NCBI GenBank assembly: GCA_903958915.1
Contig: CAJBVC010000742.1
Location: 1 to 7,128 of the forward strand
Origin: an uncultured beta proteobacterium
Lineage (GTDB): Bacteria > Pseudomonadota > Gammaproteobacteria > Burkholderiales > Burkholderiaceae_C
Direction of reading: 5' to 3'
DNA length: 7,128 nucleotides
Part shown: positions 1 through 6,023 of the stretch, piece by piece
Numbering within the stretch: position 1 is the stretch's first letter
Layout: every line of letters begins with the position of its first letter
The notes under the pieces: model-generated
Database searches by the model: none
Told to the model about the DNA's origin: nothing
Seen by the model: only the letters and a program-made list of their open reading frames with translations
Program-made: the position numbers and the translations under genes

Positions 1-1249
1 CAATCAGACTTTTGATCTCCTTGGCCGCTTCCGCACTGCGGCCAGCCAGCGACCGCACTTCGCTTGCCACCACCGCAAAGCCACGCCCCTGCTCACCGGC
101 ACGCGCGGCTTCCACCGCGGCGTTGAGGGCCAGGATGTTGGTTTGAAAAGCAATACCATCGATGACGCTGATGATGTCGGCGATCTTTCGGCTCGATTCG
201 TTGATGCCCTTCATGGTTTCCACCACCTGGCCCACCACCTCACCACCGCGCACGGCCACGGTAGAAGCGCTCATGGCGAGCTGGTTGGCGGTGCGGGCCG
301 AGTCGGCGTTTTTCTTGACGGTGGAGCCCAGTTCTTCCATGCTGGCAGCGGTCTGCTCCAGCGCACTGGCCTGACTCTCGGTGCGGGCAGACAAATCGTT
401 ATTGCCCTGCGCAATCTCGGCGCTGGCGCTGGCCACGCCTTCGGAGCCCTGGCGCACGTTGGAGACCACCCTAGAGAGCGATTCACGCATGGCTGACAAA
501 CCAACCATCAACTGGGCCACTTCATCCTGCCCCTGAACGACAATGGACCGGGTCAGATCTCCGTCGGCAATGGCGTGGGTCACCTTCACCGCCCGCCCCA
601 AGGACGTCGCGATACTGCGAATCAGGAGAAACCCAAACACCGCGGCCAGACCCACTGCCACAACAATGCTGGCAATCACCCCATTGCGTATCACCTGGTA
701 CTGCGCGGCGGACGTGTCAAACTCGCGTTTGGCCTCGGACGTTTGCAAGTTGATCAATGGTTTGAGCGCGCCCTGCAGTTTCAGGTACAGCGGATTGACC
801 ACTTCCACACTCACCCGCGAGGCCTCGGCCCAGTCGTTGGCGCGCAGTGCAACGATGGCGGGCCTGAGGCCCTGCTGCACAAACACATCACCGGCGGCAA
901 CAAACGCCTGCCCCATTTGGGTTTCTTCGGGCGTGAGTTTGCTGGCTGCGTAACTGGCCCACAACTTGTTGATGACCACCACGTTGGCTTCAATTTCATT
1001 GCTGTTGCGGTTATAGGTCTCCACCGTGGGGTCAAGCAAGGAGTCAGAAATAAGCTGACGGCTGCGCAGGTAAATGCGCTGTACCTCCGAGAGTGTTTCC
1101 AGCGGCAAAGCCCGGTCAACATAGACCGAGTGCAACGCACGGTTGGACTGGGATATGCCAAACAGGCCGATAGCCCCCAACAACACCAGCATGACCGACA
1201 TCACACCGATCAACAGCGTCATGCGTGTCGAAATCCTGAAGCTATTCAT
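1..1249 (-). CDS. Methyl-accepting chemotaxis protein, 3' end cut by window edge
   Basis: This is a transmembrane chemoreceptor that would signal through CheW and CheA to the flagellar motor. The 416 residues in the window start at an ATG (1247-1249) preceded by GGAG at 1255-1258, five to six bases away. Order of parts: TM1 at about residues 10-32, a periplasmic four-helix-bundle (Tar/4HB-like) sensor at about 33-188, TM2 at about 190-210, HAMP at about 211-263, then the cytoplasmic coiled coil. A typical methylation-helix stretch ([16 protein letters not shown]) lies at 292-307. The hallmark signalling tip follows at about 364-400, including [20 protein letters not shown]. The reading frame is open from start to edge; the frame was checked at residues 227 and 358. 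Family members usually run to about 520-560 residues, so roughly 100-150 C-terminal residues lie outside. The ligand cannot be told from sequence. An FNR-type palindrome upstream suggests oxygen-dependent expression. Confidence 0.96.
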   Translation of the reverse strand, partial: MNSFRISTRMTLLIGVMSVMLVLLGAIGLFGISQSNRALHSVYVDRALPLETLSEVQRIYLRSRQLISDSLLDPTVETYNRNSNEIEANVVVINKLWASYAASKLTPEETQMGQAFVAAGDVFVQQGLRPAIVALRANDWAEASRVSVEVVNPLYLKLQGALKPLINLQTSEAKREFDTSAAQYQVIRNGVIASIVVAVGLAAVFGFLLIRSIATSLGRAVKVTHAIADGDLTRSIVVQGQDEVAQLMVGLSAMRESLSRVVSNVRQGSEGVASASAEIAQGNNDLSARTESQASALEQTAASMEELGSTVKKNADSARTANQLAMSASTVAVRGGEVVGQVVETMKGINESSRKIADIISVIDGIAFQTNILALNAAVEAARAGEQGRGFAVVASEVRSLAGRSAEAAKEIKSLI

Positions 1250-1254
1250 GTTTT

Positions 1255-1258
1255 CTCC
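1255..1258 (-). promoter_or_regulatory. Ribosome binding site of the chemoreceptor gene
   Basis: On the minus strand the bases before the ATG read TTGGAGAAAACATG. The GGAG core lies five bases from the start codon, which fixes the start at 1249. It is one of only two strong Shine-Dalgarno sequences in the window. Confidence 0.8.
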
Positions 1259-1319
1259 AATAGCGCCTACAGACATTCTCTCTTTTTATGCTTACCCGCA
1301 CACAAACTGTCGCCTTCTC

Positions 1320-1335
1320 ATTGATCTCTATCAAT
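1320..1335 (-). promoter_or_regulatory. Perfect FNR/Anr-type operator upstream of the chemoreceptor
   Basis: The minus strand reads ATTGATAGAGATCAAT, a perfect 6+6 inverted repeat with a 4-base spacer. It contains an exact match to the FNR/Anr/FnrL consensus TTGAT-N4-ATCAA at 1321-1334. It lies in the 112-base gap between the end of the CDF gene and the chemoreceptor start, with its centre about 78 bases upstream of the ATG. On the minus strand the only gene start downstream is the chemoreceptor. An activator site at -41.5 would put the transcription start near 1286. AT-rich stretches resembling a -10 element (TAAGCA at 1294-1289, CATAAA at 1290-1285) are nearby, but neither fits that spacing exactly. 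The motif match is seen directly; the role is inferred. Confidence 0.65.
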
Positions 1336-1361
1336 GCGTGGGATTTAACCTTCAATGGCGC

Positions 1362-2315
1362 TCAATCGGCACGCTGAGGAACAGCGTGGTCCAGGTCCGG
1401 GCGATGCCAGGGGTCCACATGAGTCATCAAATTCAGCACCCGGTGCCGTTGCAGCACCCGCTGGCGCGCCACCACGGCAATATCGTGACCCGCTTCGACG
1501 CTGATGTTGGCGTCCACCTCGAGGTGGGCATCCACCACAATCATGTCGCCCATCTTGCGCGTGCGAATGTCATGCACGCCGCTGACTCCAGGTGTTTGAG
1601 CCAGGGTTTCGCGAATGGCAGCAACTTCCTGCTCATCTACCGCCCGGTCCATCAGGTCATGCATGGCACTCCACGAGAACTCCCAACCCATCCTGGTCAC
1701 CATGAAGCCCACAATCAGTGCCGCAATCGGGTCGAGAATGGGGTAACCGGCCAGGTTACCAATGATGCCGATGGCCACCACCAATGACGATGCAGCGTCG
1801 GAGCGAGCGTGCCAGGCGTTGGCCACCAGCATGCTGGATTTGACCCGCTTGGCCACGCTGAGCATGTAGCGAAATAACAGTTCTTTGGCGATCAGTGCGG
1901 CCCCTGCCACCCACAGCGCTACCACGTGCACCTGCTCCACAGCCTCCGGCGTTTCCAGTTTGCGAAACGCCGACCACAGCATGCCCACACCAACGGCCAG
2001 CAACAACAGCCCCAGCACCAGCGAAGCCGCAGTCTCAAAGCGCTGGTGTCCGTAGGGGTGGTCCTCGTCGGCGTCCTTCTTGCTATGGTGACCGGCAAAC
2101 AGCACCACAAAATCCGCCACCAGATCAGAGAGTGAATGGATGCCGTCTGCAATCAATCCCTGCGACTTGGCAAAAATTCCCACCGTGATCTGCGTGGCAG
2201 TGAGCACAATGTTCACACCCACACTCACCCAGGTGCTGCGGGCCGCCGCACTGGCGCGCTCTTGCGCGGTGAACTCGGAATCTTCGGGGTCATCGGCCAG
2301 GTCGGTATAGGGCAT
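1362..2315 (-). CDS. Cation diffusion facilitator (CDF) family metal exporter
   Basis: This is a proton-coupled divalent metal exporter (Zn2+, Fe2+ or similar) of the inner membrane, 317 residues and full length for the FieF/MMT1-like branch. About six membrane segments are visible: 28-49, 54-76, 97-117, 130-152, 174-192 and 194-212. The transport site would be formed by H60-x3-D64 (GIHSLSD) in TM2 and H169-x3-D173 (WHARSD) in TM5. The family signature HPYGHQRFE lies at 86-94. The C-terminal cytoplasmic metal-binding dimer domain (about 215-302) has candidate ligands H264, H277 and H299 (THVDP). E. coli FieF has Asp where this protein has H60. The His/Asp pairing in both helices resembles zinc-type CDFs, so the metal is uncertain. 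The gene is divergent from the cytochrome operon. No clear Shine-Dalgarno precedes the ATG. The last 15 or so residues are past the usual domain end. Confidence 0.95.
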   Translation of the reverse strand: MPYTDLADDPEDSEFTAQERASAAARSTWVSVGVNIVLTATQITVGIFAKSQGLIADGIHSLSDLVADFVVLFAGHHSKKDADEDHPYGHQRFETAASLVLGLLLLAVGVGMLWSAFRKLETPEAVEQVHVVALWVAGAALIAKELLFRYMLSVAKRVKSSMLVANAWHARSDAASSLVVAIGIIGNLAGYPILDPIAALIVGFMVTRMGWEFSWSAMHDLMDRAVDEQEVAAIRETLAQTPGVSGVHDIRTRKMGDMIVVDAHLEVDANISVEAGHDIAVVARQRVLQRHRVLNLMTHVDPWHRPDLDHAVPQRAD

Positions 2316-2351
2316 AGCGCGCCATCTTACCCGCGCGGGGTGCTGGAACTC

Positions 2352-2369
2352 CTTAAGAATTCCCTAAGA
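2352..2369 (+). promoter_or_regulatory. QseB/PmrA-type direct-repeat operator
   Basis: CTTAAGA (2352-2358) and CCTAAGA (2363-2369) repeat with an 11-base period, one helical turn, as OmpR-family dimers bind. The site matches CTTAA-N6-CTTAA (QseB) and YTTAAG-N5-YTTAAG (PmrA box) with a single mismatch in the second half. It lies 45 bases before the shp ATG and 37 bases before the divergent CDF start. The last two genes of the plus-strand operon encode a QseB-like regulator and its kinase, so autoregulation is the simplest reading. No convincing -10 element is visible downstream on the plus strand. On the minus strand, TAAGAT at 2329-2324 could be a -10 for the CDF gene, but the transcript would then be almost leaderless. 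Confidence 0.6.
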
Positions 2370-2413
2370 CCACTGGGCCACCATTGGCAACAGTTTCATT
2401 CCAACACGCCACC

Positions 2414-2848
2414 ATGCAAACCATCACTGTTCATGCGACCACTGCACCCAACTTCGCCCGTTGTCTTACGTTGGCCGTCCTGGTGCTTGGCTCCCTGTGC
2501 GCCCCTGCGGTCCAGGCTGCCACTCCCAATGAAATTCTGCAGGGGTATACCGCACAAGCGGGTGCTGCCCCCGTCGCAGCACGGGGGCAGCAGTTCTTCA
2601 CCACCACGCACGGCAAGGAGTGGAGTTGCTCCACCTGCCATGGCGCGGTGCCCACGAGCGCGGGCAAACACGCAGCAACCGGCAAGTCCATCACGGCGCT
2701 CGCACCCGCTGCCAATGCCGAACGATTCACCGACCCTGCAAAAACCGAGAAATGGTTTCGGCGCAACTGCAACGATGTGGTGGGTCGTGAATGCACCGCA
2801 ACCGAGAAGGCCGACATGTTGAGCTGGTTGCTCACCGTGAAGCCCTGA
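2414..2848 (+). CDS. shp: SHP-type oxygen-binding monoheme cytochrome c (DUF1924)
   Basis: This is a periplasmic class I cytochrome c of the sphaeroides heme protein family, 144 residues before processing. A signal peptide spans about residues 1-35, cleaved near AVQA/ATPNE. The heme attachment site is CSTCH at 72-76. The C-terminal block (EKWFRRNCNDVVGREC at 112-127) closely resembles Rhodobacter sphaeroides SHP as I recall it. N118 aligns with Asn88, the unusual distal ligand that leaves on reduction and lets O2 or NO bind. C119 and C127 match the conserved disulfide pair. The ATG at 2414 was chosen because it gives a normal signal peptide; the frame also opens at a TTG at 2384, which would put ten extra residues before it. 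No Shine-Dalgarno is visible. It heads the operon with DHC and cytochrome b, its usual partners. Family assignment is firm; physiological role is not established for this family. Confidence 0.93.
   Translation: MQTITVHATTAPNFARCLTLAVLVLGSLCAPAVQAATPNEILQGYTAQAGAAPVAARGQQFFTTTHGKEWSCSTCHGAVPTSAGKHAATGKSITALAPAANAERFTDPAKTEKWFRRNCNDVVGRECTATEKADMLSWLLTVKP
2563..2592 (+). repeat. Perfect 12-bp inverted repeat within shp
   Basis: TGCTGCCCCCGT (2563-2574) and its exact complement ACGGGGGCAGCA (2581-2592) flank a six-base loop. The RNA hairpin would be very GC-rich and stable. It lies within shp at about codons 50-60. No T-run follows on either strand, so it is not a typical intrinsic terminator. 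Confidence 0.75.
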
Positions 2849-2894
2849 CCCGGCCCATCGTCCCTTTACCGTCGTCCTCTTTTACCGATCCACC

Positions 2895-3377
2895 ATGAAG
2901 CACACTCCAATTACTTTCGCGCCGCGCTGGCTGCTGGTTATTGCCACCACCCTGGGGCTTGCCTCTGCCGCAGTGGCCGCCGGCAACGGCAGGGCCATTG
3001 CGTTGCTGCCCAAATACCAACAGGAATGTGCGTCCTGCCATCTGGCCTTCCCGCCCACGTTGATGCCCGCCGCGTCCTGGGGCCGCATCATGGGCAACCT
3101 GCCCCAGCACTTTGGCACCGATGCATCGCTCGACGCCGCCACGCAGAAAGAACTGACCGACTGGATCTATGCGCATGCCGGTACCTACAAGCGCGTAGCA
3201 GAAGAACCGCCGCAGGACCGCATCACCCGAACGGTCTGGTTCGTGCGCAAGCACAACGAGGTGTCAGCTGCGACCTGGAAGCTGCCCGCCGTCAAGAGCG
3301 CCGCCAATTGCGCCGCCTGCCACACCACCGCCGAAAAAGGAGACTTTGATGAGCGCAACATCCGCACCCCCCGTTAA
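2895..3377 (+). CDS. dhc: DHC-type diheme cytochrome c
   Basis: This periplasmic diheme cytochrome c is the presumed electron donor to SHP. It has 160 residues, with a signal peptide at about 1-29 (hydrophobic core LLVIATTLGLASAAVA). Heme motifs are CASCH at 45-49 and CAACH at 139-143. Family-like blocks are visible: the FPPTLMPAASW stretch after heme 1, QHFG with H71/H72 region, and RKHNEV with H120. These histidines are candidates for the second axial ligands, since the family is known to be bis-His coordinated. The gene lies 46 bases after shp with no Shine-Dalgarno before the ATG. Its 3' end overlaps the cytochrome b gene by 29 bases. Gene order shp, dhc, cytochrome b supports the assignment. 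The exact distal ligands are inferred. Confidence 0.92.
   Translation: MKHTPITFAPRWLLVIATTLGLASAAVAAGNGRAIALLPKYQQECASCHLAFPPTLMPAASWGRIMGNLPQHFGTDASLDAATQKELTDWIYAHAGTYKRVAEEPPQDRITRTVWFVRKHNEVSAATWKLPAVKSAANCAACHTTAEKGDFDERNIRTPR
3339..3342 (+). promoter_or_regulatory. Ribosome binding site of cytochrome b, inside dhc
   Basis: AAAGGAGACTTTGATG contains GGAG six bases before the ATG at 3349. This supports ATG 3349 over the in-frame TTG at 3346. The site lies within the last codons of dhc, so translation of the two genes is probably coupled. Confidence 0.75.
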
Positions 3378-3993
3378 GCACCCGGTGCTGGTGTGGGACG
3401 CACCGGTGCGCATCTTTCACTGGCTGATGGTGCTGTGTTTTGCCGGCGCCTACCTGACCTCGGAGAGCGAAGTCTGGCGCCTGGTGCACGTGACGCTGGG
3501 CTACACCATGGTGGGGCTGGTGGGCTTTCGCCTGCTGTGGGGGGTGATGGGTACACGTTACGCGCGCTTTGCGGAATTCGTGCAGGGTCCGGGTGGTGTC
3601 CTGCGCTACCTGCATACCCTCTTGCGCGGGCAACCCGCGCACCATACCGGTCACAACCCGATCGGGGCGCTGTCGATTCTGGCGGTACTCCTGTTGACCC
3701 TGGCGATTGGCGTCACCGGTTGGGCAGGTTACAACGAGATGGCCGGCGAATGGGTTTCCGATATTCATGAAGGGGTTGCCAATGCCATGCTGGCGGTGAT
3801 CGCAGTCCATGTGGCGGGCGTCGTTCTGTCCAGCCGCATGCACCAGGAGAACCTGGCCCGCGCCATGGTCACTGGACGCAAGAGCGGCACCCCGCAAGAC
3901 GCCATTCGCAGCGCCTGGTGGAGTCTGGGCGCGATGATGCTGGTGGCCGTGGGCTGCTTCTGGTGGCTGCAGTGGCAAAGCGTAGCGCTGTAA
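3349..3993 (+). CDS. Membrane cytochrome b561 (Ni-hydrogenase cytochrome b type), DHC/SHP partner
   Basis: This is an integral membrane diheme cytochrome b that would take electrons from quinol and hand them to periplasmic DHC. It has 214 residues. Membrane segments lie at about 20-37, 47-66, 103-124, 142-161 and 190-208. Candidate heme b ligands are H24 (RIFHW), H47 (VHVTLGY), H140 (SDIHE) and H154 (AVHVAGV), the usual pattern for the family. The opening block PVLVWDAPVRIFHW is typical of these subunits. The start overlaps the dhc stop by 29 bases, and a GGAG at 3339-3342 sets the start. Only 12 bases separate its stop from the next gene. A short GC-rich hairpin lies inside at 3623-3641. The direction of electron flow is inferred from the family. 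Confidence 0.93.
   Translation: MSATSAPPVKHPVLVWDAPVRIFHWLMVLCFAGAYLTSESEVWRLVHVTLGYTMVGLVGFRLLWGVMGTRYARFAEFVQGPGGVLRYLHTLLRGQPAHHTGHNPIGALSILAVLLLTLAIGVTGWAGYNEMAGEWVSDIHEGVANAMLAVIAVHVAGVVLSSRMHQENLARAMVTGRKSGTPQDAIRSAWWSLGAMMLVAVGCFWWLQWQSVAL
3623..3641 (+). repeat. 8-bp inverted repeat with 3-base loop inside cytochrome b
   Basis: TGCGCGGG (3623-3630), loop CAA, then CCCGCGCA (3634-3641), a perfect stem within the codons for LLRGQPA. No T-run follows. It may be chance in GC-rich coding sequence. Confidence 0.5.
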
Positions 3994-4005
3994 GACAATA
4001 GTCCC

Positions 4006-4677
4006 ATGCGCATCCTGCTTGCTGAAGACGACCCTCTGCTCGGTGATGGCCTGCGCGCCGGCTTGCGCCAGTTGGGCTTTCAGGTGGACTGGGTGCGAGA
4101 CGGCGAGGCTGCGGAGCGCGAAATGCGTGCACAAGCCTATGCCGCCGCCGTGCTGGATTTGGGCTTGCCGCGCAAGGACGGCATGGCGGTCCTCGCTTCC
4201 ATACGGGCGGCACGCGTCACGACACCGGTGCTGGTATTGACGGCACGCGATACGGTACCCGACCGCATCCGCGGTCTCGACTCCGGTGCCGATGACTATG
4301 TGGTGAAACCCGTCGACCTCAACGAGCTGGCGGCACGGCTGCGGGCACTGGTACGCCGTGCCCACGGCAAACCGCAGGAAAACCTGAATGCGCAGGACAT
4401 CGAACTCGACCCGGCTGCGCGCAGCGTGACCCAGGCGGGCAGCGCCGTCACGCTATCCACCCGCGAATTCGACTTGCTGCATGCCCTGATGCTGGCCGCA
4501 GGCCGCGTGCTTTCACGCGAACAACTGGAACAGCAGTTGTACAGCTGGGGCCAGGAAGTCGAGAGCAACGCGATCGAAGTGCATATTCATAACCTGCGTC
4601 GCAAGCTTAGGCCCGGTCTGATCCACACGGTACGCGGCGTGGGCTACATGCTGGTACGTGACATACCCGCTCCATGA
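4006..4677 (+). CDS. OmpR/PhoB-family response regulator, QseB-like
   Basis: This is a cytoplasmic DNA-binding response regulator of 223 residues, the usual length for QseB/PmrA/TctD relatives. The receiver domain (1-118) has the acidic pair D8/D9 (AEDD), phosphoacceptor D51 (LDLGLP), T79 and K101 (KPVD). The winged-helix domain (about 128-220) has STREFDLL at 151-158, REQLEQQLY at 171-179, NAIEVHIHNLRRKL at 188-201 and VRGVGYML at 209-216, all typical of this subgroup. The gene starts 12 bases after the cytochrome b stop with no clear Shine-Dalgarno. Its stop overlaps the kinase ATG by four bases. QseB/PmrA relatives bind CTTAA-type direct repeats, and one lies at 2352-2369 before the first gene of the operon. 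Whether it is a true qseB orthologue cannot be decided here. Confidence 0.93.
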   Translation: MRILLAEDDPLLGDGLRAGLRQLGFQVDWVRDGEAAEREMRAQAYAAAVLDLGLPRKDGMAVLASIRAARVTTPVLVLTARDTVPDRIRGLDSGADDYVVKPVDLNELAARLRALVRRAHGKPQENLNAQDIELDPAARSVTQAGSAVTLSTREFDLLHALMLAAGRVLSREQLEQQLYSWGQEVESNAIEVHIHNLRRKLRPGLIHTVRGVGYMLVRDIPAP

Positions 4678-6023
4678 GCCGTCCGCAGCGATCCCTGCAG
4701 GGCCACTTGCTCTCGTTGGTGCTTGGCACCGTGGTCATCGTCTGGCTGGCGACGGCTTTGCTGACGTGGCGTGACGTACGCCACGAACTCGACGAGTTGC
4801 TCGATGGTCACCTGGCGCAGGCTGCAGCCGTACTGGTAGTACAGCAAGCGCAGGAACTTGACGATGATGCCGACAGTGTGGATGCGCCATCCCTGCACCG
4901 CTACGCGCCCAAGGTGACGTTTCAGGTGTTTCATGAAGGGCGCCTGATGTTGCGGTCGGCCAATGCGCCGCTTGAGCCACTGCTCACGCCAGGGGACAGC
5001 TTCAAGACCGGTTTTGCCGACGTGCAGATCGATGGTAAGCAGTGGCGCGTGTTTGCCACCCACGGCGCTGAAAACGATGTGCAGGTCTACGTGGGGGAGG
5101 AGATGGAGTCACGCACCAGCATCCTGTCAGCGGTGCTGCGCGGCACGCTGTACCCGATGGCGGTAGCGTTGCCACTGCTGGCGCTGGTGTTGTGGTGGGC
5201 GGTTCGGAGCAGCCTGCAGCCCCTGCACCAACTCGGCAACACCCTGTCGCAACGCCGCCCGGACGCTTTGAAGGCGTTGGAGTTGGAGGGAGTTCCCAGC
5301 GAAATGACTCCCATGGTGCAAGCGTTGAACGGGTTGTTCGAGCGCATTGAAGTATTGCTCGAGTCGGAGCGGCGCTTTACCGCAGATGCCTCGCACGAAT
5401 TGCGCACCCCGATTGCTGCCATCCGCGCCCAGGCCCAGGTGGCACTAGGCGAAGCCGAGGATGCACCGCGCCGCAACGCCCTGCGTAACACCCTGCTGGG
5501 CTGTGACCGTGCGATTCACCTGGTGGAGCAGTTGCTCACACTGTCCCGACTGGACGCCTCCGCAGCGCCACCGATGGTGCGGCTGGACTTGACGGCCCTG
5601 GCGCGCCAGGTCGTTGCAGAAACTGCCGCACCTGCCATCACCAAAAGGCAGGTGCTGGAGTTCGATGGTCCAGCTCCGTGCCCCGTGCAGGGAAACGAGG
5701 CGCTGCTGTCGATCTTGATACGCAACCTGGTGGACAACGCGGTGCGGTACAGCCCGACGGCCGCCTCCATCCAGATCAGCGTTCACGCGGCGCAGGGGCA
5801 GGTCACGCTGACGGTTCAGGACAGTGGACCAGGACTTTCCGATGCCGACCTTGCCAGGCTGGGAGAGCGCTTCTTTCGCGTCACGGGCAACACCGAGCCA
5901 GGCAGCGGACTGGGGTGGTCGATCGTCCAACGCATCGCTGCAGTGCACCGCGTGGCGCTGACGGTGGATCGCTCAGACGCGTTGGGAGGCTTGTCGGTCA
6001 GCCTCAACTTGCTACCTTTTTAG
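4674..6023 (+). CDS. Sensor histidine kinase, QseC-like
   Basis: This inner-membrane sensor kinase is the partner of the regulator encoded just upstream, with which it shares an ATGA overlap. Its 449 residues equal E. coli QseC in length as I recall it. TM1 lies at about 12-31 and TM2 at about 157-177. The periplasmic sensor between them contains an acidic patch (ELDDDADSVD, 61-70). The QseC-like juxtamembrane block (GVPSEMTPMVQALNGLFERI) spans about 206-225. H-box DASHELRTP carries the phosphoacceptor H241. LVEQLLTLSRLD is at 283-294, N-box NLVDNAVRYSP at 351-361, G1 DSGPG at 383-387, F-box-like ERFFR at 398-402, and G2 GSGLGWSIV at 410-418. The G2 box has Trp where E. coli QseC has Leu. All catalytic residues are present. 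The signal is unknown; the link to a redox operon suggests oxygen, NO, redox state or a metal. Confidence 0.94.
   Translation: MSRPQRSLQGHLLSLVLGTVVIVWLATALLTWRDVRHELDELLDGHLAQAAAVLVVQQAQELDDDADSVDAPSLHRYAPKVTFQVFHEGRLMLRSANAPLEPLLTPGDSFKTGFADVQIDGKQWRVFATHGAENDVQVYVGEEMESRTSILSAVLRGTLYPMAVALPLLALVLWWAVRSSLQPLHQLGNTLSQRRPDALKALELEGVPSEMTPMVQALNGLFERIEVLLESERRFTADASHELRTPIAAIRAQAQVALGEAEDAPRRNALRNTLLGCDRAIHLVEQLLTLSRLDASAAPPMVRLDLTALARQVVAETAAPAITKRQVLEFDGPAPCPVQGNEALLSILIRNLVDNAVRYSPTAASIQISVHAAQGQVTLTVQDSGPGLSDADLARLGERFFRVTGNTEPGSGLGWSIVQRIAAVHRVALTVDRSDALGGLSVSLNLLPF
4765..4785 (+). repeat. 8-bp inverted repeat near the 5' end of the kinase gene
   Basis: CGTGGCGT (4765-4772), spacer GACGT, then ACGCCACG (4778-4785). 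The arms are perfect and lie within codons for WRDVRHE just after TM1. It could be a hairpin or a palindromic protein site, or chance. Confidence 0.45.

Noticed and set aside
575..1324. Open frame of 249 codons on the plus strand
   Set aside because: It is antisense to the chemoreceptor, whose sensor, TM2 and HAMP parts are clear in this interval. The translation has no domain-like pattern.
2330..2339. Palindrome CCCGCGCGGG before the CDF gene
   Set aside because: Ten bases of pure G and C with no loop; likely chance and not matched to a known operator.
2384..2413. TTG start extending shp by ten residues
   Set aside because: The extension has no ribosome binding site and would put extra residues before an otherwise normal signal peptide.
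3346..3348. TTG start for cytochrome b
   Set aside because: The ATG three bases later has better spacing from GGAG at 3339-3342.
3292..4365. Long open frame of 357 codons on the minus strand
   Set aside because: It runs opposite the cytochrome b and regulator genes, which have clear family motifs. Its product is rich in His, Gln and Arg with no recognisable domain, as expected for an antisense frame in GC-rich DNA.
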